DNA of 64,000 nt from Phycisphaerae bacterium (GTDB lineage Bacteria; Planctomycetota; Phycisphaerae; Sedimentisphaerales; Sedimentisphaeraceae). The notes beneath the pieces were generated by a model. That model saw only the letters and a program-made list of their open reading frames with translations. It searched no databases and was not told the origin of the DNA. Both the position numbers and the translations under genes were made by a program. Below are positions 55,665 to 63,141 of the stretch, in pieces (position 1 is the first letter of the stretch; every line of letters begins with the position of its first letter). The DNA is taken from the NCBI GenBank assembly GCA_027078365.1, contig JALWYQ010000045.1:29984-93983 (forward strand), written 5' to 3'.

Positions 55665-56951
55665 TTACGCTTTAAATACTTTTTTCTTGCCTACCCTAAC
55701 ATTTTTGCAAGCATTTCTTGTATCTACTATTAACTGCGCGTTGGAGACTATAAACTTGTAGTCGTAATCGCTGTGATCTGTAGCGATTAAAACGCAGTCG
55801 TATTTCTTGAGCATCGCCGCTGTGAGCGGTTTGCTCTTCATTTTCAAGTCGTACTTGCGCATCTTGTGTGTAGCAGGGATGTATGGATCGTTGTAATCAA
55901 CCTTTGCTCCGCGCTCGATTAATAACTCTATAAGCTCTAGCGATGGAGATTCACGCACATCGTCGATATCCTTCTTGTAAGCCAAACCGAGAACTAGAAC
56001 TTTAGAGCCATTTAAGCTCTTCTTCTTTGTGTTCAAGGCTGCCATTGTTCTCTCAATTACGTAATGAGGCATATCCGTGTTAATCTCACCGGCAAGCTCG
56101 ATGAACTTCGTTGGCATTCCATACTGACGAGCTTTCCAGGTTAGATAAAACGGATCAATTGGAATACAGTGGCCGCCAAGACCAGGCCCCGGATAGAACG
56201 CTTGGAAACCAAAAGGTTTTGTGCTAGCTGCGCGGATAACTTCCCACACATCGATACCCATACGGTCAAATAGCTTCTTAAGCTCATTAACCATAGCAAT
56301 ATTTACGCATCGATAAGTGTTTTCTAAAATCTTAGCAGCCTCTGCAACCTCACACGAATCGACCGGTACAAGCTTATCTATAGCGTATTTATAAATCTCA
56401 AGAGCAGCATTGAGAGAAGCTTTATCAAAACCACCTACAACCTTTGCAATTGTTGATGTTTGGAAGTTCTTATTTCCCGGATCTTCGCGTTCTGGTGAGT
56501 AGGCAAGATAGAAATCTTTGCCAGCCTTCAAACCGCTCTTCTCTAGGATTGGAAGCATAAGTTCTTTTGTCGTTCCCGGGTAGGTAGTACTCTCAAGAAC
56601 AATTAGTTGCCCCTTGCGCATATATTTAGAGATTGTTTCGCAAGTCTGCACTACATAAGTCATATCTGGTTCGCGGCTCTCTGTTAGTGGAGTTGGCACA
56701 CATATCAAGATAGCATCTGGCTTTTTCATCTCGCGCATATTTGTGGTAGCCTTGAATTTTCCACTTTTAACCATCTCTTTGACTTGAGCGTTAGGAATGT
56801 GTTTTAGAGGGCTCTTTCCAGAGTTTATACGTTTTACATTCTTCTCATTAACGTCAAAACCCAGAACTTTTGCTCCGCCTTTACAGAATTCGCGAGCTAA
56901 CGGCAAACCAACATAACCAAGACCTACAATCCCAACCAATGGTGTTTTCAT
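55665..56951 (-). CDS. Nucleotide-sugar dehydrogenase, UDP-GlcNAc/ManNAc type (WbpA/WecC-like)
   Basis: A 428-aa enzyme of the UDP-glucose/UDP-hexosamine dehydrogenase superfamily, oxidising C6 of a nucleotide sugar to the uronic acid with NAD. Motifs: GIVGLGYVGLPLAREFC (Rossmann), VPTPLTESREPDM, the catalytic cysteine GPGLGGHCIPIDPFYL (about 265-280) and the C-terminal GLAYKKDIDDVRESPSLEL. PTPL-ESREPD and GGHCIPIDPFYL favour the N-acetyl-hexosamine subgroup over UDP-glucose. It supplies sugar acids for surface glycans. Its start has GGGGAA. Confidence 0.9.
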   Translation of the reverse strand: MKTPLVGIVGLGYVGLPLAREFCKGGAKVLGFDVNEKNVKRINSGKSPLKHIPNAQVKEMVKSGKFKATTNMREMKKPDAILICVPTPLTESREPDMTYVVQTCETISKYMRKGQLIVLESTTYPGTTKELMLPILEKSGLKAGKDFYLAYSPEREDPGNKNFQTSTIAKVVGGFDKASLNAALEIYKYAIDKLVPVDSCEVAEAAKILENTYRCVNIAMVNELKKLFDRMGIDVWEVIRAASTKPFGFQAFYPGPGLGGHCIPIDPFYLTWKARQYGMPTKFIELAGEINTDMPHYVIERTMAALNTKKKSLNGSKVLVLGLAYKKDIDDVRESPSLELIELLIERGAKVDYNDPYIPATHKMRKYDLKMKSKPLTAAMLKKYDCVLIATDHSDYDYKFIVSNAQLIVDTRNACKNVRVGKKKVFKA

Positions 56952-57172
56952 TTTTTCCCCACAGTTAAATTATTTCTCTTCTACATATTGCTAACAACAT
57001 TCTTCTTTTATCGGTTTTTTACGCGTCAATGTTTATTTTAATTGGAGGCGCCGAACCTCTAGCTAAGCTAGGCCGCCCTGATTAGGCTTGTTAATCGCTC
57101 AATCCTGAGTTATAGTAATAGCCGCTTATTGGTAAGTGACTATGCTTTTTTGAAGTGCTTTAAGGAATAAAA

Positions 57173-58483
57173 ATGAGAGTCTCGGTAGTTGGTGTTGGAT
57201 ATGTTGGACTAGTTGCGGCAGCCTGTTTGGCTGAAGGCGGCAATCACGTTATTTGTGTTGATAAAGACAAAAAAAAGATTGACGATCTCACAGAGGGCAG
57301 AATCCCAATCTACGAGCCAGGTCTCACAGAGATTGTCGAGCGCAATATCGCTGCTGGCCGTCTGAGCTTTACCACCGACTTGAAAGATGGAGTCGAAAAT
57401 TCTCTCGTAACATTTATAGGTGTTGGCACCCCAAGCGCCGCTGATGGGTCGGCTGATATTTCAGCCGTCTTAGCCGTTTCTAAATCAATCGCAGAAAATA
57501 TGAATGACTATCACATTGTAGTAACAAAAAGCACAGTCCCAGTTGGAACACACGAAAAGATTTCAGAGATAATATCCGCCAATACAGAGCATCCCTTCGA
57601 TTACGTTAGCAACCCAGAATTCTTAAAAGAAGGCTCAGCGGTCGAAGACTTCATGAAGCCAGACCGAGTAATAATCGGAACGACAAATCCAGCTGTCCGA
57701 GAAATCATGAAACAGCTCTACGCACCATTTATGCGCAAATCAAGCCGAATTCTATTTATGGACCCAGCCAGCGCAGAGATGACAAAATACGCTGCCAACG
57801 TTATGCTTGCTACAAGAATCTCGTTTATGAACGAATTGAGCGGCTTGTGCGAAAAGTTTGGCGCAGACATTGAAAATGTGCGCAGCGGTATCGGCAGCGA
57901 TTCAAGAATCGGCTCGGCATTTCTCTTTGCAGGCATCGGTTACGGTGGAAGCTGCTTCCCAAAAGATGTAAAAGCGCTTGCCTTTATGGGTGATGAGCAG
58001 GGCTGCGAGATGACAATCGCCAAAGCCGTTGAGCAGGCAAATCATGCGAAGCGCAAAAGGTTTGCTCAAAAAGTGTTAGACTACTTCAAAGGCAAAGAAT
58101 CAAGCGCAACCCTCGCTGTCTGGGGCTTGGCATTTAAAGCAAAAACAGACGACGTCAGAGAATCTGCGGCTGTTTACTGCGTCAAAAAATTCGTAGAAGC
58201 TGGAATTAAGATTAAAGCCTACGACCCAGAAGCAATCTCAAATGCCAAAAGAGAACTTGGAGACTCTATTGACTACGCAGAGAACAGCTACGATATGCTA
58301 GACGGTGCAGATGCGCTTGTAATAATGACAGACTGGCAAGAGTTTAGAACACCAGACTTCGAACTAATCAAAGAAAAACTCAGCCACCCAGTAATCTTCG
58401 ATGGCAGAAATCTATACGACACAAAATACGTCGCCAAGCAGGGCATCGAGTACCACAGCATCGGCAGAGCCGCTAAGCCATAA
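57173..58483 (+). CDS. ugd: UDP-glucose 6-dehydrogenase
   Basis: A 436-aa enzyme that makes UDP-glucuronate from UDP-glucose. MRVSVVGVGYVGLVAAACLAEGGNHV, RIPIYEPGLTEIVERN, the catalytic region GIGYGGSCFPKDVKALAF (cysteine about residue 261) and GLAFKAKTDDVRESAAVYC are typical. It diverges from the other nucleotide-sugar dehydrogenase with 221 bases between. AAGGAATAAAA precedes ATG. Its codon choice looks more C- and A-ending than its neighbours (not counted). Sits at the border of the accessory island. Confidence 0.95.
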   Translation: MRVSVVGVGYVGLVAAACLAEGGNHVICVDKDKKKIDDLTEGRIPIYEPGLTEIVERNIAAGRLSFTTDLKDGVENSLVTFIGVGTPSAADGSADISAVLAVSKSIAENMNDYHIVVTKSTVPVGTHEKISEIISANTEHPFDYVSNPEFLKEGSAVEDFMKPDRVIIGTTNPAVREIMKQLYAPFMRKSSRILFMDPASAEMTKYAANVMLATRISFMNELSGLCEKFGADIENVRSGIGSDSRIGSAFLFAGIGYGGSCFPKDVKALAFMGDEQGCEMTIAKAVEQANHAKRKRFAQKVLDYFKGKESSATLAVWGLAFKAKTDDVRESAAVYCVKKFVEAGIKIKAYDPEAISNAKRELGDSIDYAENSYDMLDGADALVIMTDWQEFRTPDFELIKEKLSHPVIFDGRNLYDTKYVAKQGIEYHSIGRAAKP

Positions 58484-58530
58484 AAATCTCTGTCAGAAAG
58501 TTTTACTCGCTTTCCTTTTTATTGCTTTAG

Positions 58531-58700
58531 CGTAAAGGTCGCTAATGGCGCAAAGAAACAGAAATCCCGTGGGGATGGCAGCTTTGTAACTCCGGAGGAC
58601 GCAACCAGCTCTTCCTCCTAGCTCCGTTAGGAGCGGTAGCTCTGCAACTCCGAAGAACGCACCCCCTCTCCCAAGCTCCGTTAGGAGCGACACCTGAGAG
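58531..58700. repeat. Hairpin-repeat family R1, copy a (three tandem units)
   Basis: Contains TCCCGTGGGGATGGCAGC and two GCTCCGTTAGGAGCG-type palindromes about 55-57 bases apart, each followed by GGCAGCTTTG-like tails (the last one decayed). The stretch before it (CGTAAAGGTCGCTAATGG, CGCAAAGAAACAG) is identical in copy c. The 676-base gap from 58484 to 59159 holds this and R2a; no gene. Confidence 0.85.
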
Positions 58701-58800
58701 TGCGGAGCGCCAGCTTGCAGTTTTAACTATCTTAGTTCAATTCAGGGTAACAGCCATCTAAGCGGCAGGCGGCGTTGGGGACGCAGAGGAGGATTAGAGG

Positions 58801-58839
58801 GGCTTCTGCGCAGAAGCTTTGGCTGGTTGCAGGTATCTC
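58801..58839. repeat. Hairpin-repeat family R2, copy a
   Basis: A perfect 16-base palindrome GCTTCTGCGCAGAAGC (58802-58817) followed by GGTTGCAGGTAT, the tail shared with R2b and R2c. Confidence 0.7.
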
Positions 58840-59159
58840 AGTTCCCAATGCGACCGATGCGAAAGTGCAAAATAGGGTACTTTTCTCCAAGTTAAATCCG
58901 AAAAAAAATGAGCGATTCAGAAAAAACTTTAAGATTTTTTCTATGCCAAAAATTCACGTATATAACTACATACTAGTAACTTAGGTCAATACTTGAAACT
59001 CTCGCCTATTCAAGGAATCAGTGAGAAACACAAATGTTGTTGACCTGAAATTTCCCATTTTGTAGTATTCCTATTTTCGTAAATACCGGGCTGCTGTAAG
59101 TATTAACACAGAGATCGGGTGATGTATCTTAGGTTTTTATTTAATGATGGGGGTTTAAA

Positions 59160-59435
59160 ATGAAAGCCAAATTAACCAAAAACGATAACATATGGAGGGC
59201 GATCAACGCAGAAAAAAAGGAGGATCTAGCCGAATGGTTAGCTGAGAGTTGGATAGAGAGCTGCGACTGCCGTGATATAGAATATTGTTACGGTTCAAGC
59301 GAATCCTATCGTATCAAAGATTCCGCGAGAAATATCGATTTCACAATCGAGTCACCGTCACAAGAAGAGCTAATAGAAAGGCTCTCCAGCCAAGACTGGG
59401 GCGAATACACTCTAGAAATCGAGCTTGATTCGTAA
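59160..59435 (+). CDS. Small acidic hypothetical protein
   Basis: A 91-aa acidic protein beginning MKAKLTKNDNIWRAI, with a conserved-looking central CDCRDIEYCYGSSESYRI and a C-terminal segment IERLSSQDWGEYTLEIEL. A GGGGG tract at 59149-59153 may be the ribosome site. No family is recognised and there is no signal or TM. It sits alone between repeat copies inside the island; it could be an orphan or an antitoxin-like or anti-defence protein. Confidence is mainly in it being a real ORF. Confidence 0.55.
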   Translation: MKAKLTKNDNIWRAINAEKKEDLAEWLAESWIESCDCRDIEYCYGSSESYRIKDSARNIDFTIESPSQEELIERLSSQDWGEYTLEIELDS

Positions 59436-59460
59436 GCTTTTATTCAACTCTAAGGGCAAT

Positions 59461-59503
59461 AGGGATACCTACGTTCGGCCTGCGGCCGGTTGCAGGTGTC
59501 CCT
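59461..59503. repeat. Hairpin-repeat family R2, copy b
   Basis: Nested hairpin: outer arms AGGGATACCT and AGGTGTCCCT (one mismatch) around inner CGGCC-TGC-GGCCG, with the shared GGTTGCAGGTGT tail. Confidence 0.75.
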
Positions 59504-59543
59504 GCTTTACGAAGTTCGCTATTTTCGAAGGAGCAAATCGCAA

Positions 59544-59596
59544 GAAGTGGTAAAAATTATTGCCAGTATCCCCGACAAGTGGTAATGCATATTGCC
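59544..59596. promoter_or_regulatory. Pair of similar imperfect palindromes upstream of the ATPase remnant
   Basis: Two copies of AAGTGGTAA-N-TTGCCA sites (AAGTGGTAAAAATTATTGCC and AAGTGGTAATGCATATTGCC) within about 50 bases. The second has near-perfect arms, CAAGTGGTAAT and ATTGCCACTTG. They look like tandem operators. Confidence 0.5.
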
Positions 59597-59639
59597 ACTT
59601 GGGCGATATTGTTATGGAGATCAGGTAATAATAGATATA

Positions 59640-59753
59640 TTGAAAGAGATAATTCTGGATTCTCAGGAAGCTGAGTTTGAAACTGGCGTACCACGGCGGG
59701 GTGAGATCAGACCTGTTTCTAAAAAGGTGACTGTTTGCGGCAGAGCCGCGTAG
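59640..59753 (+). pseudogene. N-terminal remnant of an AAA ATPase (COG1373/DUF4143 type)
   Basis: From a TTG the frame reads LKEIILDSQEAEFETGVPRR, then GEIRPVSKKVTVC and stops. This resembles the start of predicted AAA ATPases of the COG1373 group, whose P-loop should begin right where the frame ends. The last codons are in a GCGGC-AGA-GCCGC palindrome, suggesting a repeat insertion or deletion destroyed the rest. Recognition is from memory of the family. Confidence 0.5.
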
Positions 59754-59793
59754 GAAATGTATCTCTAAAAAGATTCTGCGAAGCAAGACCTCT

Positions 59794-59912
59794 ACAGAAT
59801 CCCGTAGGGATGGTAGCTTTGTAACCTCGGAGGACGCAAACCTCTCTTCCTCCCTAGCTCCGTTAGGAGCGGCAGCTTTGCATCAGAAAAGTGTCTGACA
59901 CCTTTAATTATT
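59794..59912. repeat. Hairpin-repeat family R1, copy b
   Basis: Same core as copies a and c: TCCCGTAGGGATGGTAGC, then GCTCCGTTAGGAGCGGCAGC about 55 bases on, ending with GTGTCTGACACCTTTAATTA. The rest of the 59913-60003 gap has no feature. Confidence 0.85.
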
Positions 59913-60003
59913 AAAAGGGCAATAGGTGGCGCAAGTGAGTCAGGTGTAGATTGCAATGGCTATAACCGTTTCCGAGCTTCCAAAATAATGCAAATGATTG
60001 ATG

Positions 60004-60411
60004 CTATTTTAAATCTTTGATATTTATATCTAGAATACAACAAACCCTATTGAAAAGCTTGGATGCGAAATCTAGCACTTCTTTTATTTCTTCTCTCTCT
60101 GGTAACGAACTATGGGGCACTGGGTACTTGCTATGTGAGTAATAATTTGTCGCAACATCAAGCAAGTCTATTTCAGACTCTTCAAATTGAATGAAATCTA
60201 TTGTTAATTTATAAACTTCAATCAAATCATGTGTCTTTTTTATTTTTCTATTCTCATTAGCAAGAATAGCTTTGAGACTTTTTTCCATGGCCTGCTGTAA
60301 AGTAATGCCAATTGTATCGGTAAAGTGATTGGCATCGTACAAAACCTTAGCTGAGCTTAGATCATGATATGCTTTTGTTAACCATTCCTTGGCAAGAGTT
60401 TTATTTGGCAT
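60004..60411 (-). CDS. hepT: HEPN-domain toxin, HepT-like
   Basis: A 135-aa all-helical HEPN protein. HEPN domains of HepT are RNases; the RX4-6H motif can be read in RKIKKTH (about 57-63), and AYHDLSSAKVLYDANHFTDT and NYYSHSKYPVPHSS are typical. The start is taken as ATG 60411 because GGGAAGG lies six bases upstream, giving an 11-base overlap with the end of mntA. The overlapping nucleotidyltransferase is its antitoxin, which adds AMP to HepT. Confidence 0.85.
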   Translation of the reverse strand: MPNKTLAKEWLTKAYHDLSSAKVLYDANHFTDTIGITLQQAMEKSLKAILANENRKIKKTHDLIEVYKLTIDFIQFEESEIDLLDVATNYYSHSKYPVPHSSLPEREEIKEVLDFASKLFNRVCCILDINIKDLK

Positions 60412-60724
60412 ATAACACCTTCCCATTGCTTAATAGATCTACTTTATAGAAATGGTCGTCCCTTGAATCCAAAAGCTCCTGTGAAGTAGCCAAAATGTCA
60501 AAACCTACGTTGTACTTGAAAATCAGATCTCTTATTCTCTTACGCGCATTCAACTCGTACTTAGTCAAATTATTTTTTTCTATATCCTTAATCAACAACA
60601 AATCTATATCGCTGTCCTCGGTTGGATTGCCATAGGCGTACGAACCAAAAAGAATCACCTTCTCGGGATCGAGTGGTTTTAAGCTTTCAATTATCTCAGT
60701 TTTAATCTTTTCAATATCAACCAT
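60401..60724 (-). CDS. mntA: Minimal nucleotidyltransferase antitoxin, MntA-like
   Basis: A 107-aa nucleotidyltransferase with the diagnostic GSX10DXD motif GSYAYGNPTEDSDID (about 27-41). MntA antitoxins AMPylate the HepT toxin. It is the first gene of the pair and overlaps hepT. Upstream are direct repeats ATAATCTA (60755-60762 and 60774-60781), a possible autoregulation site. The gene pair is in an island with another toxin-antitoxin system. Confidence 0.9.
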   Translation of the reverse strand: MVDIEKIKTEIIESLKPLDPEKVILFGSYAYGNPTEDSDIDLLLIKDIEKNNLTKYELNARKRIRDLIFKYNVGFDILATSQELLDSRDDHFYKVDLLSNGKVLYAK

Positions 60725-60883
60725 TGCTTTCTATCCATACATTCAAGATTGTCTATAATCTAAGCCCCGAGTGATAATCTACCACATATTCACAGAACCA
60801 CTGAAAAAAATTCTATCAGATTGGAAGAGAATTGTAAATTTATATATTTAGAGGAGAAAACTATTGCTTTACTTTTAACTTAA

Positions 60884-61030
60884 CGTAAAGGTCGCTAATG
60901 GCGCAAAGAAACAGAAATCCCGTGGGGATGGCAGCTTTGTAACTCCGGAGGATGCAACCCTCTCTTCTTCCTAGCTCCGTTAGGAGCGGCAGCTTTGCAT
61001 CAGAAAAGGTGTCTGACACCTTTAATTATT
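60884..61030. repeat. Hairpin-repeat family R1, copy c
   Basis: Same order as copy a: CGTAAAGGTCGCTAATGG, TCCCGTGGGGATGGCAGC and GCTCCGTTAGGAGCGGCAGC, then AAAGGTGTCTGACACCTTT, an extra hairpin with a perfect stem. Lies just upstream of the hipBA promoter and could terminate read-through. Confidence 0.88.
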
Positions 61031-61031
61031 A

Positions 61032-61092
61032 TCGCAATATCTTGCGAATTAATGGTTGATTTCTAATCTATATCGCCATATATTACGATATA
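61032..61092 (+). promoter_or_regulatory. hipBA promoter with operator palindromes
   Basis: TTGATT (61056-61061), 17 bases, TATATT (61079-61084). Palindrome TATATCG-N10-CGATATA (61069-61092) straddles the -10 and resembles HipB-type operators (TATCC-N8-GGATA). A second palindrome TCGCAA-TATC-TTGCGA (61032-61047) lies upstream. Confidence 0.65.
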
Positions 61093-61122
61093 ACACTGGT
61101 GAGATTAAAAGCGAGTAATAAT

Positions 61123-61470
61123 ATGAAAATAGAAGCTCATAACAGTCCTCAAGTAATTATGGCTGAGCTTGGGTCGCGAATCGCTCATAGGCGTATTGAG
61201 ATGGGGTTCTCTCAGGCAGAGATTGCCAAGCAAGCCGGTATAGGGAAAAGAACTATCGAGCGGATTGAGTCTGGAAAGGATACGCAGCTTTCAACTCTCA
61301 TTCGACTTCTTCGTTGTCTTGAACTAACCGACCGCCTAGATTTGTTGATTCCAGAAGTGAAAGCCACTCCAATAGAGATGTTAAAACTCCAGCAACAGCC
61401 CCCGCGACAACGCGCTAGTTCCAAACGCAAAAAAGAAGTCCAAAAACCATGGAAGTGGGGAGATGAATAA
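61123..61470 (+). CDS. hipB: HipB-like XRE antitoxin
   Basis: A 115-aa DNA-binding antitoxin. An XRE helix-turn-helix occupies about residues 13-60 (ISHRIEMGFSQAEIAKQAG-type helices with KRTIERIESGKDTQLSTLIRLL). The basic, proline-rich tail resembles other HipB tails. The start is ATG 61123; the track has an upstream GTG. It overlaps hipA by one base (TAATGG), so the pair is translationally coupled. It probably represses its own promoter. Confidence 0.9.
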   Translation: MKIEAHNSPQVIMAELGSRIAHRRIEMGFSQAEIAKQAGIGKRTIERIESGKDTQLSTLIRLLRCLELTDRLDLLIPEVKATPIEMLKLQQQPPRQRASSKRKKEVQKPWKWGDE

Positions 61471-62777
61471 TGGCAACAATTGCAGAAGTAAAGATGTGGG
61501 GCACAACCATTGGCGCAGTCACTCTTGAGGAAGGAGAAAAAATAGCATCATTCCAATACGCACCAGATTTTGTTCAAAGCGGAATAGAGGTATCACCGCT
61601 GATGATGCCACTATCCAATAGAGTGTATTCATTTCCAAATCTAGCCCAAGCGAGTTTTCACGGTTTGCCCGGCCTCCTTTGCGATTCTCTACCCGACAAG
61701 TTTGGTAATGCCATTATCGATGCATGGCTCGCCAAACAGGGGCGCGAAAAAGAATCGTTCAATGCAGTTGAGCGTTTGTGTTACACAGGCTCGCGAGGCA
61801 TGGGAGCACTCGAATTCGTCCCAACAAAAGGCCCCGACCAGAGTAGTGATCATCTATTACATGTGGATCGATTAGTCAGCTTGGCAAGCGAAATACTAAC
61901 GCATCAAAACAGTCTAAAGACGAGTCTCTCAGAATCTGATGATGAAGCAATGAAAGACATTCTTCGCGTAGGCACATCCGCAGGAGGCGCCCGTGCGAAG
62001 GCCGTTATAGCATGGAATCCCAAAACCAACGAAGTTCGATCTGGCCACACTAAAGCCCCAGAAGGTTTCGAGTATTGGTTGCTCAAATTTGATGGAGTTA
62101 GCAATAATGGCGACAAAGAACTAGCAGACCCTACCGGCTACGGCGCTATTGAATACGCCTATTCTATGATGGCAACAGACTGTGGAATAGAGATGAGTGA
62201 ATGTCGATTATTCGAAGAAGGCAACCATCGCCACTTCATGACGCGCAGATTCGACCGCCTTGCCAATGGCGACAAACTCCACATGCAATCATTGGCAGCC
62301 ATCGCGCACCTAGATTTCAACCAAGCAGGCGTTCATAGTTACGAGCAGGCATTCGACATAATGCGACGACTAAACCTCTCCGCCGTCGATACTGCGCAGA
62401 TGTACCGAAGAATGGTATTCAATGTTATTGCGAGAAATCAAGACGATCACGTCAAAAATATCGCATTCTTAATGGACAGACGTGGAAATTGGTCCTTAGC
62501 GCCAGCATTCGATATAACGTATAGCTACCAACCGAGCGGAGAATGGACATCCAGCCACCAGATGAAAATAAATGGAAAACGTGACAACTTCACAATAGAT
62601 GATTTATTAGAGTCTGGCAAATCCGCCTTACTCAAGCGAACCCAAGCAAAAGAAATCCTCAATAAAATCAAAACCGTCGTATCCCAGTGGTGCGACTACG
62701 CAGACCAAGCAAAAGTAACCCCAGACCATCGAGACAAGATTCAAAAAAACCTTCGGCTAGAGTTTTGCGGCAACTGA
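61470..62777 (+). CDS. hipA: HipA-family serine/threonine kinase toxin
   Basis: HipA-type toxins are kinases that target aminoacyl-tRNA synthetases and cause dormancy. The 435-aa protein has the N-terminal HipA subdomain (LCDSLPDKFGNAIIDAW), the nucleotide-binding region GTSAGGARAKAVIAW, and the catalytic loop NVIARNQDDHVKNIAFL with APAFDITYSY as the metal-binding DIT part. Each key residue is present, so it may be active. It is co-translated with hipB. Confidence 0.94.
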   Translation: MATIAEVKMWGTTIGAVTLEEGEKIASFQYAPDFVQSGIEVSPLMMPLSNRVYSFPNLAQASFHGLPGLLCDSLPDKFGNAIIDAWLAKQGREKESFNAVERLCYTGSRGMGALEFVPTKGPDQSSDHLLHVDRLVSLASEILTHQNSLKTSLSESDDEAMKDILRVGTSAGGARAKAVIAWNPKTNEVRSGHTKAPEGFEYWLLKFDGVSNNGDKELADPTGYGAIEYAYSMMATDCGIEMSECRLFEEGNHRHFMTRRFDRLANGDKLHMQSLAAIAHLDFNQAGVHSYEQAFDIMRRLNLSAVDTAQMYRRMVFNVIARNQDDHVKNIAFLMDRRGNWSLAPAFDITYSYQPSGEWTSSHQMKINGKRDNFTIDDLLESGKSALLKRTQAKEILNKIKTVVSQWCDYADQAKVTPDHRDKIQKNLRLEFCGN

Positions 62778-62800
62778 TAAACTACGTTCAACCCAAAAAA

Positions 62801-62866
62801 ACTTGTACGTTGTGACTAATCGCGGTAGGGCTAACTTGTACGTCTTGACCAATCGCAGTAAAATTT
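62801..62866. repeat. 33-bp imperfect tandem repeat
   Basis: Two adjacent units: ACTTGTACGTTGTGACTAAT and ACTTGTACGTCTTGACCAAT, both continuing with CGC and GTA; about 80% alike over the first 27 bases. Lies just after hipA. Confidence 0.75.
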
Positions 62867-62907
62867 GGTACACCTGCAACCGGCTTTCAGCCGAACATAC
62901 CAGTCCC
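62866..62907. repeat. Hairpin-repeat family R2, copy c (inverted)
   Basis: On the minus strand reads TTCGGCTGAAAGCCGG then TTGCAGGTGTACC, with outer arms TGGTA/TACCA. Opposite orientation to copies a and b. The remaining gap up to the dinD-like gene (to 63141) holds no gene; 62803..63066 in the ORF track looks spurious. Confidence 0.75.
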
Positions 62908-63067
62908 AATTTTACGGCACAACCAGTACACACGTTCTCCAACGCAAATGACGCAAAAGAAAAGGGTGGCAGCTTTCGGGCAATACCAGCAAAGATATCT
63001 AGCACCTTAAGTTATTTAAACTGGCAGATATCTTTTTCTTTTGAGGCTAGATTCTCGAAAAGTTAAC

Positions 63068-63095
63068 TTGAATGTATTGGGGATTATGCTAGTAT
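63068..63095 (+). promoter_or_regulatory. Candidate promoter of the dinD-like gene
   Basis: TTGAAT (63068-63073), a 16-base spacer, TAGTAT (63090-63095). No LexA-type box is evident. Confidence 0.35.
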
Positions 63096-63141
63096 TGATT
63101 TAGTTGCTTTAATGAATAGACACAGGAGAGAATTAGGCAAA

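Noticed and set aside
57003-57140. tRNA or other RNA gene between the two dehydrogenases
   Set aside because: GC-rich patches are present but no cloverleaf, T-loop or acceptor-stem pairing can be drawn.
58775-58984. 69-aa plus-strand ORF
   Set aside because: Overlaps repeat R2a, no ribosome site and no recognised protein.
59469-59786. 105-aa minus-strand ORF
   Set aside because: It runs across repeat R2b and the ATPase remnant with no family resemblance or ribosome site.
58531-61030. CRISPR array from the repeated hairpins
   Set aside because: Only three copies, each over 100 bases and far apart, with no regular short spacers and no cas genes.
62803-63066. 87-aa plus-strand ORF
   Set aside because: It is created by the tandem repeat and repeat R2c; its peptide repeat just mirrors the DNA repeat.
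63061-63141. LexA box for the dinD-like gene
   Set aside because: No CTG-N10-CAG or GAAC-N4-GTTC type site seen upstream.
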